A stretch of DNA of 64,000 nucleotides from Clostridium sp. Marseille-Q2269 (GTDB taxonomy: Bacteria; Bacillota; Clostridia; Clostridiales; Clostridiaceae), in the NCBI RefSeq assembly GCF_943736985.1, contig NZ_CALSFS010000017.1, positions 1 through 64,000 of the forward strand, given 5' to 3'. Shown here piece by piece: positions 25,301 to 35,139 of this stretch (position 1 is the stretch's first letter; every line of letters begins with the position of its first letter). The notes beneath the pieces were generated by a model. The model was not told the DNA's origin and did no database searches. It saw nothing but the letters and a program-made list of their open reading frames with translations. The position numbers were made by a program, and so were the translations under genes.

Positions 25301-25348
25301 AATTACCTCCCTTGCATATCTTTATTTTTTATCATATTTCCTTAAAGA

Positions 25349-26188
25349 CTAAACTATTGCAGTACAATTTCCCTCTTCAAAAACATCTAACAATAAGCTA
25401 TTCTCTTTTCTACCATCTATAAGATTAATACTATTGGTGCCCTGCTCTATAGCCTGAATACAACATTCCATTTTGGGAATCATTCCCCCTTTAATAATGC
25501 CGTTTTTTATATATTTCTTTATGTCAGAAACAGTAATTTGTTTCAACAATGAACTCTTGTTATTTATGTCTAGATATACACCTTCTACATCTGTCATTAA
25601 AACTAATTTCTCTGCTTTTAAGGCTGAACTTACTGCTGAGGCTGCATAATCTGCATTTATGTTGTATGTACCTTTAAATTCATCTGTACCTATAGGTGCT
25701 ATTACTGGAATATATCCTAATTTTATAATGTCCTTCAAAAATTTTGTGTTTATCTTTTCAACTTCTCCCACATAACCTATATCTATTTTTTCATTATTAA
25801 CATACACATATTTCTTTTTGGCCGTAATAAGGTTACAATCCCTACCACTAATTCCTAATGCATGGACATGTAATTTACATAGTGTTGAAGCTAATTCTTT
25901 ATTTATATTTCCTGACAATACCATTTCTACAACTTCCATTGTTTTTTTGTCAGTTACCCTTAATCCATTAATAAACTGAGTTTTTATATTGTTTTCCTTT
26001 AGATACTTTGAAATACTTGGACCACCACCATGTACTATAACTATGTTGATTCCTACCTTTCTTAAATATGCCACATTTTCTAGAAATGCTTTTTTACATT
26101 TCTCGTTTTTTATCACACTTCCACCGTATTTTATTACTATTATTTTCCTCTTCATTTTTCTTATAATCTCTTTACTGTAATTTTCCAC
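25349..26188 (-). CDS. argB: Acetylglutamate kinase
   Basis: The protein is ~279 residues and phosphorylates N-acetylglutamate. It has an amino-acid-kinase fold with IVIKYGGSVIKN at the start, VIVHGGGPSISKYL for substrate phosphate, LSGNINKELAS, NINADYAASAVSSAL and GMIPKMECCIQAIEQG near the end. I prefer GTG 26188 because the GTG at 26197 lies inside the AGGTGA ribosome site. Whether it is arginine-feedback-inhibited cannot be told safely. It is first in the argB-argD unit, divergent from argC. Confidence 0.95.
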   Translation of the reverse strand: MENYSKEIIRKMKRKIIVIKYGGSVIKNEKCKKAFLENVAYLRKVGINIVIVHGGGPSISKYLKENNIKTQFINGLRVTDKKTMEVVEMVLSGNINKELASTLCKLHVHALGISGRDCNLITAKKKYVYVNNEKIDIGYVGEVEKINTKFLKDIIKLGYIPVIAPIGTDEFKGTYNINADYAASAVSSALKAEKLVLMTDVEGVYLDINNKSSLLKQITVSDIKKYIKNGIIKGGMIPKMECCIQAIEQGTNSINLIDGRKENSLLLDVFEEGNCTAIV

Positions 26189-26197
26189 TTTAGTCAC

Positions 26198-26598
26198 CTA
26201 CCTTTATAACAAAATATAATTTTCTACTATTATAAATATTAATGAATATTTATGCAATGTTTTTTATAAAAATTTATTGATATTTTTAATTTTATTATGT
26301 ATAATTGTTTTAATAATCTGATGCGTATCAATGTTTACTAGTATTATTCTAAATGTTATCAATATTTAAGAGATTTTTTGCTTATACATTTATAAGAATT
26401 TTTATTCATATAATATACCATTAATTCAATAATTAAAATGAATTTTTCCAATATATCTTTTATAGTGTGTATAAAAATATTATGTGTATGTACTTAATCA
26501 TTACATCTAAAGAAATATGTTAAAAATTATATACAAACATAATTTATTTTAAATAACATTAAAATTCAATTACTGAAATATTATAGGAGGAAATAAAA
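26198..26598. promoter_or_regulatory. argB/argC divergent control region with ArgR-like half sites
   Basis: This 400-base AT-rich region carries both arg promoters. The best ARG-box-like site is TGAATATTTATGCA at 26243-26256 (consensus TGAAT-N4-ATTCA, one mismatch in the right arm), close to argB. TGAATTTTTCCA near 26439 is weaker. No T-box or riboswitch core was seen. ArgR control is expected from knowledge of arg operons. Confidence 0.4.
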
Positions 26599-27639
26599 AT
26601 GATAAACGTTGGAATAGTAGGGGCAACTGGATATGCTGGTGAGATGCTAGTTTGGTTATTACATAAACATCCAAATGTAAAAATTCAATTTCTAGCTTCT
26701 AAAAATCATGATAAAGAAGAATATGATACTTTGTATAAGAATTTTTTTAATCTATTTAATAATAAATGTACATCCATAGATAAAATTATTTCACATATGC
26801 CTAAAGTAGATTTAATTTTCACAGCCTTACCTCATGGCAAATCTTTTGAACTTGTTAAAACTGCTTTAGATAATAATATAAAAGTAATTGACATTGGATC
26901 TGATTATAGAATAAAAGATTCTCATATCTATAGTAAATGGTATAATGTTCCCCATAAATATCCTGATTTTTTAAAAACTTCAGTGTATGGACTTCCTGAA
27001 GTTATGCCAAAATATGCGATAAAAACCTCAAAGTTAATTGCTAATCCTGGATGTTATCCAACAGCTTCAATATTGGCTTTAGCTCCTTTATTAAAATACA
27101 ACCTAATAGATGAAAATTCAATTATTATAGATGCCAAATCAGGAGTATCTGGTGCTGGACGCAGTGCTTTAATAAATACTTTATTTTGCGAATGTAATGA
27201 ATCTATAAAAGCTTATAATATTGGCTGCCACAGACATACTCCAGAAATTGAACAACAACTTTCTTTAGAAGCCAATAAAAATATAAATATATCCTTTACT
27301 CCCCACTTAGTACCTATGAATAGAGGAATTCTTGCAACTTGCTATGCTTCATTAAAAAGTGATTTATCAAAAGATACTATTTTAAATTGTTATAAAGAAT
27401 ATTACAAGAATGAACAATTTGTAAGATTAACAAAAACTGTTCCAGAAACTAGATGGGTTAAAAATTCTAATTTTTGTGATATAAATTTTCAAATAGACAA
27501 AAGAACTAACAGAATAATTATAGTTTCTGCCATTGACAATGTTGTTAAAGGCGCCGCCGGACAAGCCGTTCAAAATATGAATATAATGTTTGGCTTCCCT
27601 GAAACCACATCACTAGATATGATTCCTATTTTTCCGTAA
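26599..27639 (+). CDS. argC: N-acetyl-gamma-glutamyl-phosphate reductase
   Basis: The protein is 346 residues and reduces N-acetylglutamyl phosphate with NADPH. It has a Rossmann start (VGIVGATGYAGEMLVWLL), the catalytic Cys in LIANPGCYPTASIL, DAKSGVSGAGR and the substrate loop GCHRHTPEIEQ. The ending NVVKGAAGQAVQNMN is typical. AGGAGG lies 8 bases before the ATG. It is first gene of the argC-argJ-carA-carB series and is separated from argJ by 333 bases, so a second promoter is possible. Confidence 0.96.
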   Translation: MINVGIVGATGYAGEMLVWLLHKHPNVKIQFLASKNHDKEEYDTLYKNFFNLFNNKCTSIDKIISHMPKVDLIFTALPHGKSFELVKTALDNNIKVIDIGSDYRIKDSHIYSKWYNVPHKYPDFLKTSVYGLPEVMPKYAIKTSKLIANPGCYPTASILALAPLLKYNLIDENSIIIDAKSGVSGAGRSALINTLFCECNESIKAYNIGCHRHTPEIEQQLSLEANKNINISFTPHLVPMNRGILATCYASLKSDLSKDTILNCYKEYYKNEQFVRLTKTVPETRWVKNSNFCDINFQIDKRTNRIIIVSAIDNVVKGAAGQAVQNMNIMFGFPETTSLDMIPIFP

Positions 27640-27798
27640 ATTTTTAAATCAATGATTTTTTAAGGAAATCTTTAATATTAATTTCTGTACTGAAAAATTT
27701 TAATAAAACATGTTTAAAATACTACCTAGATATGTATTTATAAGAAAGAGTGTTGAGCTGATGTATTTGATCCCTAAAATTTAATTAATTAAAATTAT

Positions 27799-27966
27799 AT
27801 GAACAAATCATTTAAAATTTCTCCTTTGTGGTCTTTGTTGTGGATTGATCGTCTTAACATTATACCATATTGGAATGAAATATATAATCGAAGCATTGAA
27901 GAAGCTAGTAAAATCAATGATTGTACCATTCTACAGCCAACTAAATACAAAATTATTAAGGAGTGA
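27799..27966 (+). CDS. Small uncharacterised ORF between argC and argJ
   Basis: A 55-codon frame, MNKSFKISPLWSLLW at the start and INDCTILQPTKYKIIKE at the end, occupies half of the argC-argJ gap. It ends inside the argJ ribosome site. It has no good ribosome site of its own. The amino-acid mix looks protein-like, but no family was recognised. It may be a remnant or a leader peptide. Confidence 0.3.
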   Translation: MNKSFKISPLWSLLWIDRLNIIPYWNEIYNRSIEEASKINDCTILQPTKYKIIKE

Positions 27967-27972
27967 TATATA

Positions 27973-29190
27973 TTGAAAATATTACACAACAAAACAATTA
28001 CTGATGTACCTTACATTACTGCATGTGGTATTAAAAGCGGTGTTAAAAAAAGTGGTAAAAAAGATTTATCTATTATATACAGCCAAGTCAAAGCCTGCGC
28101 CGCAGCTGTATTTACAACAAATAAAGTTAAAGCTGCTCCTATATTACTTAACATGGGAAATATTAAATCTGATAATATACAAGCTATTGTTATTAACAGC
28201 GGTATTGCAAATGCGTGCACTGGAGATACAGGATATAAAAATGCTAAGATAATGGCTGAAACTGCAGCAAACTGCCTTAACATAAATCCATCAGAAGTAT
28301 TAGTACAATCTACCGGCATTATAGGCAAGCAACTTCCTATGGAACTTATAGTTCCAGGTATTGAAAAAGCTTGTTCATATTTATCAAAGGATGGCGGTAA
28401 CGATGCTTCTATAGCTATAATGACTACTGATACCTTTCAAAAGACATTTACAGTAGAATTTGAAATTCAAGGCAAACCCATTATCATGAGTGGTATTGCT
28501 AAAGGTTCTGGAATGATTCATCCAAATATGGCCACTATGCTGTCATCCATTGTTACAAATGCTAATATTTCTAAAGAAATATTACATAAAGCTCTAAAAA
28601 GTAGTGTGGAAAAATCTTATAACATGATTTCTGTTGATGGAGATACAAGTACTAACGACATGGTAACAATACTAGCCAATAAAACTGCAGGGAATACTCT
28701 AATTAACTGTACAGATAAAAATTATGAAATATTTAAAGAGGCTCTTGATTTTGTTAATATAACCCTTGCAAAGATGATTGCAAAAGATGGAGAAGGTGCT
28801 ACTAAATTGATTGAGGCAACTGTTTTAAATGCACAAACTCTTGAAAATGCTAGAAAATGCGCAAAATCTATTATTTGCTCCAATTTAACCAAATGTGCAT
28901 TCTTTGGCAGTGATGCTAATTGGGGAAGAATAATGTGTGCCATAGGTTATTCTGGTGCAGATTTCAATCCTTATAAAGTAGATATTTATTTAGAAGATAT
29001 TAATGATAAGCTCTATATAGTAAAAAATGGTGTGGGATTAGAATTTGATAAAAATAAAGCTAAGGAAATTCTGTCCTCAAATGAAATAAAGGTAACAGTG
29101 GATTTAAAAAGTGGTACAAATTGCGCAACTGCTTGGGGCTGTGATTTAAGCTATGATTATGTAAAAATAAATGGCTGTTATACAACTTAG
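27973..29190 (+). CDS. argJ: Bifunctional glutamate N-acetyltransferase / amino-acid acetyltransferase
   Basis: The protein is 405 residues from TTG 27973, with AAGGAG 9 bases upstream. ArgJ transfers acetyl from N-acetylornithine to glutamate, recycling the group, and often also uses acetyl-CoA. The self-cleavage site is in KGSGMIHPNMATML, between Ala187 and the nucleophile Thr188, giving alpha and beta chains. Other marks: NSGIANACTGDTG, VDGDTSTNDM and GSDANWGRIMCAIGYSG. It is followed 15 bases later by carA, so they are probably co-transcribed. No argA is needed if ArgJ is bifunctional; that is not provable from sequence. Confidence 0.95.
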   Translation: MKILHNKTITDVPYITACGIKSGVKKSGKKDLSIIYSQVKACAAAVFTTNKVKAAPILLNMGNIKSDNIQAIVINSGIANACTGDTGYKNAKIMAETAANCLNINPSEVLVQSTGIIGKQLPMELIVPGIEKACSYLSKDGGNDASIAIMTTDTFQKTFTVEFEIQGKPIIMSGIAKGSGMIHPNMATMLSSIVTNANISKEILHKALKSSVEKSYNMISVDGDTSTNDMVTILANKTAGNTLINCTDKNYEIFKEALDFVNITLAKMIAKDGEGATKLIEATVLNAQTLENARKCAKSIICSNLTKCAFFGSDANWGRIMCAIGYSGADFNPYKVDIYLEDINDKLYIVKNGVGLEFDKNKAKEILSSNEIKVTVDLKSGTNCATAWGCDLSYDYVKINGCYTT

Positions 29191-29205
29191 AATGAGGTGT
29201 TATAA

Positions 29206-30273
29206 ATGAATGCTTTTTTATATTTAAAAGATGGTACTGTGTATGAAGGAAAACATTTTGGCTATGAAGGTACATCCTTGGGAGAATTAGTTTTTAATAC
29301 TTCTATGACAGGTTATCAAGAAATACTAACAGACCCTTCATATTCAGGTCAAATTATTACAATGACTTATCCTTTAATAGGAAACTATGGTGTAAATCAT
29401 ATATATAATGAATCAGATAAAATTCATGCAAGAGGTATTGTTGTTAAACAGATTTGTGATAATCCTTCAAATTATCTAAGTAAATGCACATTAGATAATA
29501 TGTTAAAAAAACAAAAAATCGTTGGTATATACAATTTAGATACAAGAAGTATAACAAAAAAAATAAGAAACCATGGCACATTGAAATGTATAATTTCTAG
29601 TAAATCTTTATGTTCAAAAGAAGTAGATTCAATGCTTAAACATTACAATGAACCTGAAGACTGGATGAAAAAAATTGGAACATCTAAAATTTATAATATT
29701 AAAGGTAGTGGTCCTAAAATTGCACTTTTAGATTTTGGTTCAAAATCAAATATTATAAGATATTTAATAAAAAAGGACTGCCATATCACCGTATTTCCAT
29801 ACAATACTTCATATGAAGAAATCTTAGAATCAAAACCAGATGGTGTTCTTTTAAGCAATGGTCCAGGAGATCCAAAGTATGCTGTTAAAGCCATAGAAAC
29901 TACCAAAAAAATTATTAAAAATTTCCCCACTTTCGGAATATGTCTAGGCCATCAAATCATTGCCCTAGCTTGCGGTGGAGATACATATAAATTGAAATTT
30001 GGCCATAGAGGAGGAAATCATGGGGTTTTACATATAGATAGAGACAGATCCTTTATTACTTCTCAAAATCATGGATATGCAGTGGATAAAACCAGCGTAG
30101 AACAAAATGGAATGATTGTTAATTTTATTAATTTAAATGATGGAACTGTAGAAGGAATGAAACATAAAGAACTTCCTGTGTTTTCTGTACAATTTCATCC
30201 CGAAGGAGCTCCAGGTCCTGAGGATTTTTCTTATCTATTTGATAAATTCTTAGATATGTCCAATAAAAATTAA
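29206..30273 (+). CDS. carA: Carbamoyl-phosphate synthase small subunit
   Basis: The protein is 355 residues. Its N-terminal CarA domain (FLYLKDGTVYEGKHFG, FNTSMTGYQEILTDPSY) is followed by a class I glutamine amidotransferase: nucleophile Cys in FGICLGHQIIALA, GHRGGNHGV and the His/Glu pair in SVQFHPEGAPGPEDF. It releases ammonia from glutamine for CarB. The start ATG has GAGGTG upstream. Location directly behind argJ suggests this enzyme pair is devoted to arginine, as in bacilli with separate arginine and pyrimidine forms (inference). Confidence 0.96.
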   Translation: MNAFLYLKDGTVYEGKHFGYEGTSLGELVFNTSMTGYQEILTDPSYSGQIITMTYPLIGNYGVNHIYNESDKIHARGIVVKQICDNPSNYLSKCTLDNMLKKQKIVGIYNLDTRSITKKIRNHGTLKCIISSKSLCSKEVDSMLKHYNEPEDWMKKIGTSKIYNIKGSGPKIALLDFGSKSNIIRYLIKKDCHITVFPYNTSYEEILESKPDGVLLSNGPGDPKYAVKAIETTKKIIKNFPTFGICLGHQIIALACGGDTYKLKFGHRGGNHGVLHIDRDRSFITSQNHGYAVDKTSVEQNGMIVNFINLNDGTVEGMKHKELPVFSVQFHPEGAPGPEDFSYLFDKFLDMSNKN

Positions 30274-30377
30274 AAGACTAAACCTAAAGAAATATTTATA
30301 TTAATTTGTTTTCCAAATTAACTAAAAAAATTACTGAAAATTTAAAATTAAACTTAAGAATGCTAAGGAGAATGCTT

Positions 30378-33300
30378 ATGAAAAAAACATTCGAAAAAAT
30401 AATGATTCTAGGTTCAGGACCTATAATTATAGGACAAGCTGCAGAATTTGATTACTCAGGAACTCAAGCGTGTAAAGCACTTAAAGAAGAAGGTATAGAA
30501 ATAGTGCTTTTAAATAGTAACCCTGCAACTATAATGACAGATACTAATATAGCAGATAAGGTTTATATTGAGCCTTTAACAATAGAAAGTGCTTTAAAGA
30601 TAATTGAGACAGAAAGACCAGATGGAATTTTAGCTGGTTTTGGTGGACAAACTGCTTTAAATCTAGCTATGGACTTAGAAAAATACGGAATATTAGATAA
30701 ATTCAAGGTTAAACTTCTTGGAATCAACAGTGAATCAATTAAAAAAGCTGAAGATAGAGAAGAATTTAAAAAGCTTATGGAAGAGATAAATGAACCTATT
30801 GCTAAGAGTACCATTGCCTCTTCTATGGAAGAATGTATACACTTTGCAGAAAATCATAATTTCCCTCTTATTATAAGACCAGCCTATACCCTTGGTGGTA
30901 CAGGTGGTGGTATAGCTTATAATCTTGAAAATTATAAAGAAATTTGTGAAAAAGGTTTATCCTTAAGCCCAATAAAACAGATTCTAATTGAGGAAAGTGT
31001 GGCAGGGTGGAAAGAAATAGAATATGAAGTTATGAGAGATAATAAAGATAATTGTATTATTGTATGTAACATGGAAAATTTTGACCCTGTAGGTGTTCAT
31101 ACAGGAGATAGTATTGTAATTGCCCCTTCTCAAACTCTAAGCAACGCAGAATACCAAATGCTTAGACAAGCTTCAATAAAAATAATAAGAAAATTAAAGA
31201 TAGAAGGCGGTTGTAATATTCAATTTGCTCTTGATCCTAATAGTTCAAAATATATTGTTATAGAAGTAAATCCAAGAGTAAGCCGTTCTTCCGCACTTGC
31301 TTCTAAAGCTGCAGGATATCCTATAGCAAAAATTGCAGCGAAAATTGCATTGGGCTATTCCTTGGATGAAATAAAAAATTATATAACTAAATCCTCCAGT
31401 GCTTGTTTTGAACCTTCCCTTGACTATGTAGTAATTAAAATTCCTAAATGGCCTTTTGATAAATTTATTACTGTATCAAGAAATCTAGGCACTCAAATGA
31501 AAGCAACTGGAGAAGTAATGTCCATAGGTAGAACTTTTGAATCAGCTTTATTAAAAGCTATTACATGCCTTGAAAATGGATTTACTGGATTAAGACTTGA
31601 AAAATTTGAAAATTATAATGAAAAATCTTTAATTGAAAAGATAAAAGCAAGCGATGATGAGAGATTATTTGCTATAGCACAAGCTATTAGAATAGGAATA
31701 TCTCCTGATAAGATCCATCTACTAACTCAAATAGATAAATGGTTTTTGTATGGAATAAAAAATGTAATTCATATGGAAAATCTATTAAAAAGTAACGCTA
31801 TTGATGTAGAAACATTAAAAAAAGCTGAAGTAATGGGCTTCACAGACGATGAAATAATAAATCTTAGTAATACATCAAAAGAAATAATAGATACTCTAAG
31901 AAAGAAAAATAAAATTTATCCTGTATATAAAATGGTAGACACATGCAGTGGTGAGTTTGAAGTTGAAACTCCTTATTATTACTCATGTTACGAAGATGAG
32001 GATGAATCTATTATATCAGACAAAGAAAAAATATTAGTTATTGGTTCAGGACCAATAAGAATAGGTCAAGGGGTTGAATTTGATTACTGCTGCGTACATG
32101 GGGTATGGTCAATTAAAGAAGCTGGATTTGAATCTATAATAATAAATAACAATCCTGAAACAGTAAGCACAGATTTTGATACAGCAGATAAGCTATACTT
32201 TGAATCACTATATTTTGATGATGTATTAAATGTCATAAGAAAAGAAAAACCTTATGGAGTAATAATACAATTCGGCGGCCAAACATCTATAAATTTAGCA
32301 GACAGATTAGAAAAAGCCGGTGTTAAAATTTTAGGCACTTCAAATAACGCAATTGATCTTGCTGAAGACAGAGATAAGTTTAGAGTTTTATTAGAAAATC
32401 TTAATATACCAGTCCCTAAAGGCTTTGCTGTAAAAAATGAGGAAGACGCATTAAAAGTATCAAGCCAATTGGGGTATCCTGTTATAATACGTCCTTCATA
32501 TGTAATCGGCGGACGAGCTATGCATGTAGTATTTAATGAAAATGAATTGAAAGAATATATACATGAGGCTATGTTGGTATCCATTGATTCATCTATACTA
32601 ATAGATAAATATATATGCGGAACGGAAATAGAAGTTGATGTAATCTGTGATAGTGAAAATATATTAATTCCTGGCATTATGGAACATATAGAAAGAACAG
32701 GAATACATTCTGGAGACAGTATAACAGTCTATCCTCCAATTACATTAAAAAATTCTACAATCAAAACAATTATAAATTATACAGAAAAAATAGCAAAAGC
32801 TCTCAATATAATTGGACTTATGAATATTCAATATGTTTTTGATGGTGAAAATATACATGTTATTGAAGTTAATCCTAGAGCATCCAGAACAGTACCAATA
32901 TTAAGTAAGGTTACAAACGTTCCAATGGTTAAACTTGCAGTTGATACAATGTTAAATAAAAAACTTTCCAATAGTACATTTGGCACAGGATTGCTTTCTT
33001 CAAAAGATTTTTATGCAGTAAAAGTACCTGTCTTTTCCACAGAAAAGCTTAGCGATCTAGATGTATTTCTTGGACCTGAAATGAAGTCTACAGGAGAAGT
33101 ACTTGGTATAGATAAGACTTTTGATATTGCCATATATAAAGGATTTGTATCTGCGGGTTTTTCTATACCTAATAGCGGCCATATTTATATATCATTGAGA
33201 GATGTGGATAAAAAACAGTCTTTAGATTTAATAAAAGATTATATTTTAAGAGGTTTTAATATTTATGCTTCCAAAGGTACCTATGAATATATAAAATCCT

Positions 33301-33560
33301 ATGGTATTCATTGTGAAATTTTGAATACAAGTCAACTTATAAACATGATATCAAAATCAAAAATAAATTTGATTATAAATACTCCAACCTTTGGAAATGA
33401 CAATTCGAGAGATGGATTTAAGATAAGAAGAAAAGCAGCTGAATTTAAAATACCTGTATTCACTTCCATAGACACTGCTAAAATATTTTTAAAAGCTATA
33501 GATGTTAAGAAAAATAATACTATCATCAATTATAAATGTTTATCAGAGTATTTATCTTAA
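30378..33560 (+). CDS. carB: Carbamoyl-phosphate synthase large subunit
   Basis: The protein is 1060 residues. I chose ATG 30378, preceded by AAGGAG with 7-base spacing; an upstream in-frame TTG at 30306 would add 24 non-conserved residues. There are two homologous ATP-grasp halves: the first begins IMILGSGPIIIGQAAEFDYSG, with RPAYTLGGTGGGI; the second begins ILVIGSGPIRIGQGVEFDYC, with RPSYVIGGRAMHVV. The C-terminal ~130 residues are an MGS-like allosteric domain (GFNIYASKGTYEYI). It makes carbamoyl phosphate from bicarbonate, ammonia and two ATP. It ends the arg series. Confidence 0.96.
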   Translation: MKKTFEKIMILGSGPIIIGQAAEFDYSGTQACKALKEEGIEIVLLNSNPATIMTDTNIADKVYIEPLTIESALKIIETERPDGILAGFGGQTALNLAMDLEKYGILDKFKVKLLGINSESIKKAEDREEFKKLMEEINEPIAKSTIASSMEECIHFAENHNFPLIIRPAYTLGGTGGGIAYNLENYKEICEKGLSLSPIKQILIEESVAGWKEIEYEVMRDNKDNCIIVCNMENFDPVGVHTGDSIVIAPSQTLSNAEYQMLRQASIKIIRKLKIEGGCNIQFALDPNSSKYIVIEVNPRVSRSSALASKAAGYPIAKIAAKIALGYSLDEIKNYITKSSSACFEPSLDYVVIKIPKWPFDKFITVSRNLGTQMKATGEVMSIGRTFESALLKAITCLENGFTGLRLEKFENYNEKSLIEKIKASDDERLFAIAQAIRIGISPDKIHLLTQIDKWFLYGIKNVIHMENLLKSNAIDVETLKKAEVMGFTDDEIINLSNTSKEIIDTLRKKNKIYPVYKMVDTCSGEFEVETPYYYSCYEDEDESIISDKEKILVIGSGPIRIGQGVEFDYCCVHGVWSIKEAGFESIIINNNPETVSTDFDTADKLYFESLYFDDVLNVIRKEKPYGVIIQFGGQTSINLADRLEKAGVKILGTSNNAIDLAEDRDKFRVLLENLNIPVPKGFAVKNEEDALKVSSQLGYPVIIRPSYVIGGRAMHVVFNENELKEYIHEAMLVSIDSSILIDKYICGTEIEVDVICDSENILIPGIMEHIERTGIHSGDSITVYPPITLKNSTIKTIINYTEKIAKALNIIGLMNIQYVFDGENIHVIEVNPRASRTVPILSKVTNVPMVKLAVDTMLNKKLSNSTFGTGLLSSKDFYAVKVPVFSTEKLSDLDVFLGPEMKSTGEVLGIDKTFDIAIYKGFVSAGFSIPNSGHIYISLRDVDKKQSLDLIKDYILRGFNIYASKGTYEYIKSYGIHCEILNTSQLINMISKSKINLIINTPTFGNDNSRDGFKIRRKAAEFKIPVFTSIDTAKIFLKAIDVKKNNTIINYKCLSEYLS

Positions 33561-33617
33561 GGTAATTTATCAAAAATAATATATAAGTATAATTAAAAAA
33601 CTTAACTTTAAAGTAGC

Positions 33618-33705
33618 TGTGGCATTAAAGAAATTAGACACAATATATTGTTTTATAAGCTTAAAGTTAACACAATATATTTTAAGATTCACCCTTAGTG
33701 CCACA
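33618..33705. repeat. Long imperfect hairpin downstream of carB
   Basis: TGTGGCATTAAAG pairs with CTTAGTGCCACA across ~88 bases. Inside are a direct repeat of CACAATATATT and a TTAACTTTAAAG/CTTAAAGTTAA inverted pair. It lacks a classic T-run. It may be a terminator, an RNA structure or a small repeat element. No gene was seen in 33,561-33,869. Confidence 0.4.
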
Positions 33706-33869
33706 ACTCCTTTAATAATTTAATATGACTTCTGAATATTTCAATAAAATACTATTATCATAATCTTTATATGAAATATCATTATAACAATTTTTAATTA
33801 AAAGTATCAATCCAATAATATGTTGAAAAATTGTAATTCATTAGTCAATACAAAAATACCTAAAATCAC

Positions 33870-35126
33870 TTATTGCACTTGATGTTTTCTAAAAGCATTT
33901 CTTACAAGAGGTAAAGAAATAACTCCTATAGCTCCATAGACTATAACACGCATTAAAAGCAAGCTAACGATTACCCCTCCAAATGAATAGGATATATACT
34001 TTGAAAATTCATAATCTATAGCTTTAGATGGCAGCAAATATAGAATATGATTATGAAAACTATTATCAGCTCCCTCCTTCATAAATAATGAAGCAAATAA
34101 AATTATTACCTGAACTATTAAAACAGTAAACGGTGTTTTAAGTTTGGCTGATAATAAAAGTGTAAAAGATACACTGCCAAGTATAACTACATAACCAATA
34201 CCTATACACATAACAGTAGCCCCTAAAAATGTAGCTTTATACGGTGACGGTATTGTTGTATTTTGAATTTGGATAGGTAAATTCCACCCATCAGTTCCAA
34301 AACTCAAAAGAGGTATAGCTAGTGCAAAAATTAAATTTAATACAAATATAATAGTTGCAAATGCAAATGCTGCTATTATTTTAGCTTTAATTATCTTTGT
34401 TTTTCCATATTTAGATGATAAAATAATAGAATCAGCACCACATTGATATTCCCCTGCAAACATTGGAGCAACGGTTATAACTATAGCCAAAAGTGTAAAG
34501 ACTAATGCTCCGAATATTCTAAGTATCGATTCCCAGCCTATATAGTAACCATAGGTGTATGGGGTTTTAACTTTAGAAATTTTATTAATCCAAAACTTTT
34601 TTTCTTTATCAGAATAATTTCCACCTTTATGATTCATATTTAGAAATGTTGAAATTTTATTATTTCTAGTTTCATAAAATTTTGCTCCATTTTGCAATTT
34701 AAGTCTAGGTAAATTAGAAAGATCATAAACTTCACTTTCACCACCTGGCTCACAGTAATTTACAGCTATCATTGATAGATAATCATATTTAGGATAAACA
34801 GATTTAAGAAAAACATGGTTTTTAAGTGAAAGTTGTCCTTCTTCATTTTTTATAGTATTCCCAGAATTTGAAAATAGACTTTGATAATTTTTAATGTCCT
34901 TTTCCACTTGATCTTCTGTTACCTCTATAGGAAATTTTTTAGCATCTTGTTTTTTAAGCTCTATTGCCTTAAATCCTGTAGAATATCCTTCTATGCCCAG
35001 GTATTCAAATTTTGTAATAGTGGTTGAAAAAAGTATAATAGTAAGTATTATACTAACTAAAATGGTTATAACATTTAATTTCTTTTTTGCTAACTTTTTA
35101 AACTCAAATTTTATTAAACTAAACAT
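33870..35126 (-). CDS. ABC transporter permease
   Basis: The protein is 418 residues. I chose ATG 35126, preceded by GGAAGGTGA; the longer frame from 35201 overlaps the ATPase gene. It has an ABC-2 type layout: cytoplasmic KFEFKKLAKKKLNVITILV, a first membrane helix, a large extracytoplasmic loop (~40-205), then about five helices in the second half (LVFTLLAIVITVAPMFAGEY and following). It is partner of the ATPase just upstream, and the sigma-factor gene heads the same operon. The substrate is unknown; such pairs often export peptides or antibiotics. Confidence 0.85.
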   Translation of the reverse strand: MFSLIKFEFKKLAKKKLNVITILVSIILTIILFSTTITKFEYLGIEGYSTGFKAIELKKQDAKKFPIEVTEDQVEKDIKNYQSLFSNSGNTIKNEEGQLSLKNHVFLKSVYPKYDYLSMIAVNYCEPGGESEVYDLSNLPRLKLQNGAKFYETRNNKISTFLNMNHKGGNYSDKEKKFWINKISKVKTPYTYGYYIGWESILRIFGALVFTLLAIVITVAPMFAGEYQCGADSIILSSKYGKTKIIKAKIIAAFAFATIIFVLNLIFALAIPLLSFGTDGWNLPIQIQNTTIPSPYKATFLGATVMCIGIGYVVILGSVSFTLLLSAKLKTPFTVLIVQVIILFASLFMKEGADNSFHNHILYLLPSKAIDYEFSKYISYSFGGVIVSLLLMRVIVYGAIGVISLPLVRNAFRKHQVQ

Positions 35127-35139
35127 ATACTTCACCTTC

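Noticed and set aside
27795..27992. 65-codon minus-strand ORF between argC and argJ
   Set aside because: It has no ribosome site and overlaps the argJ start; the plus-strand frame is the more protein-like one.
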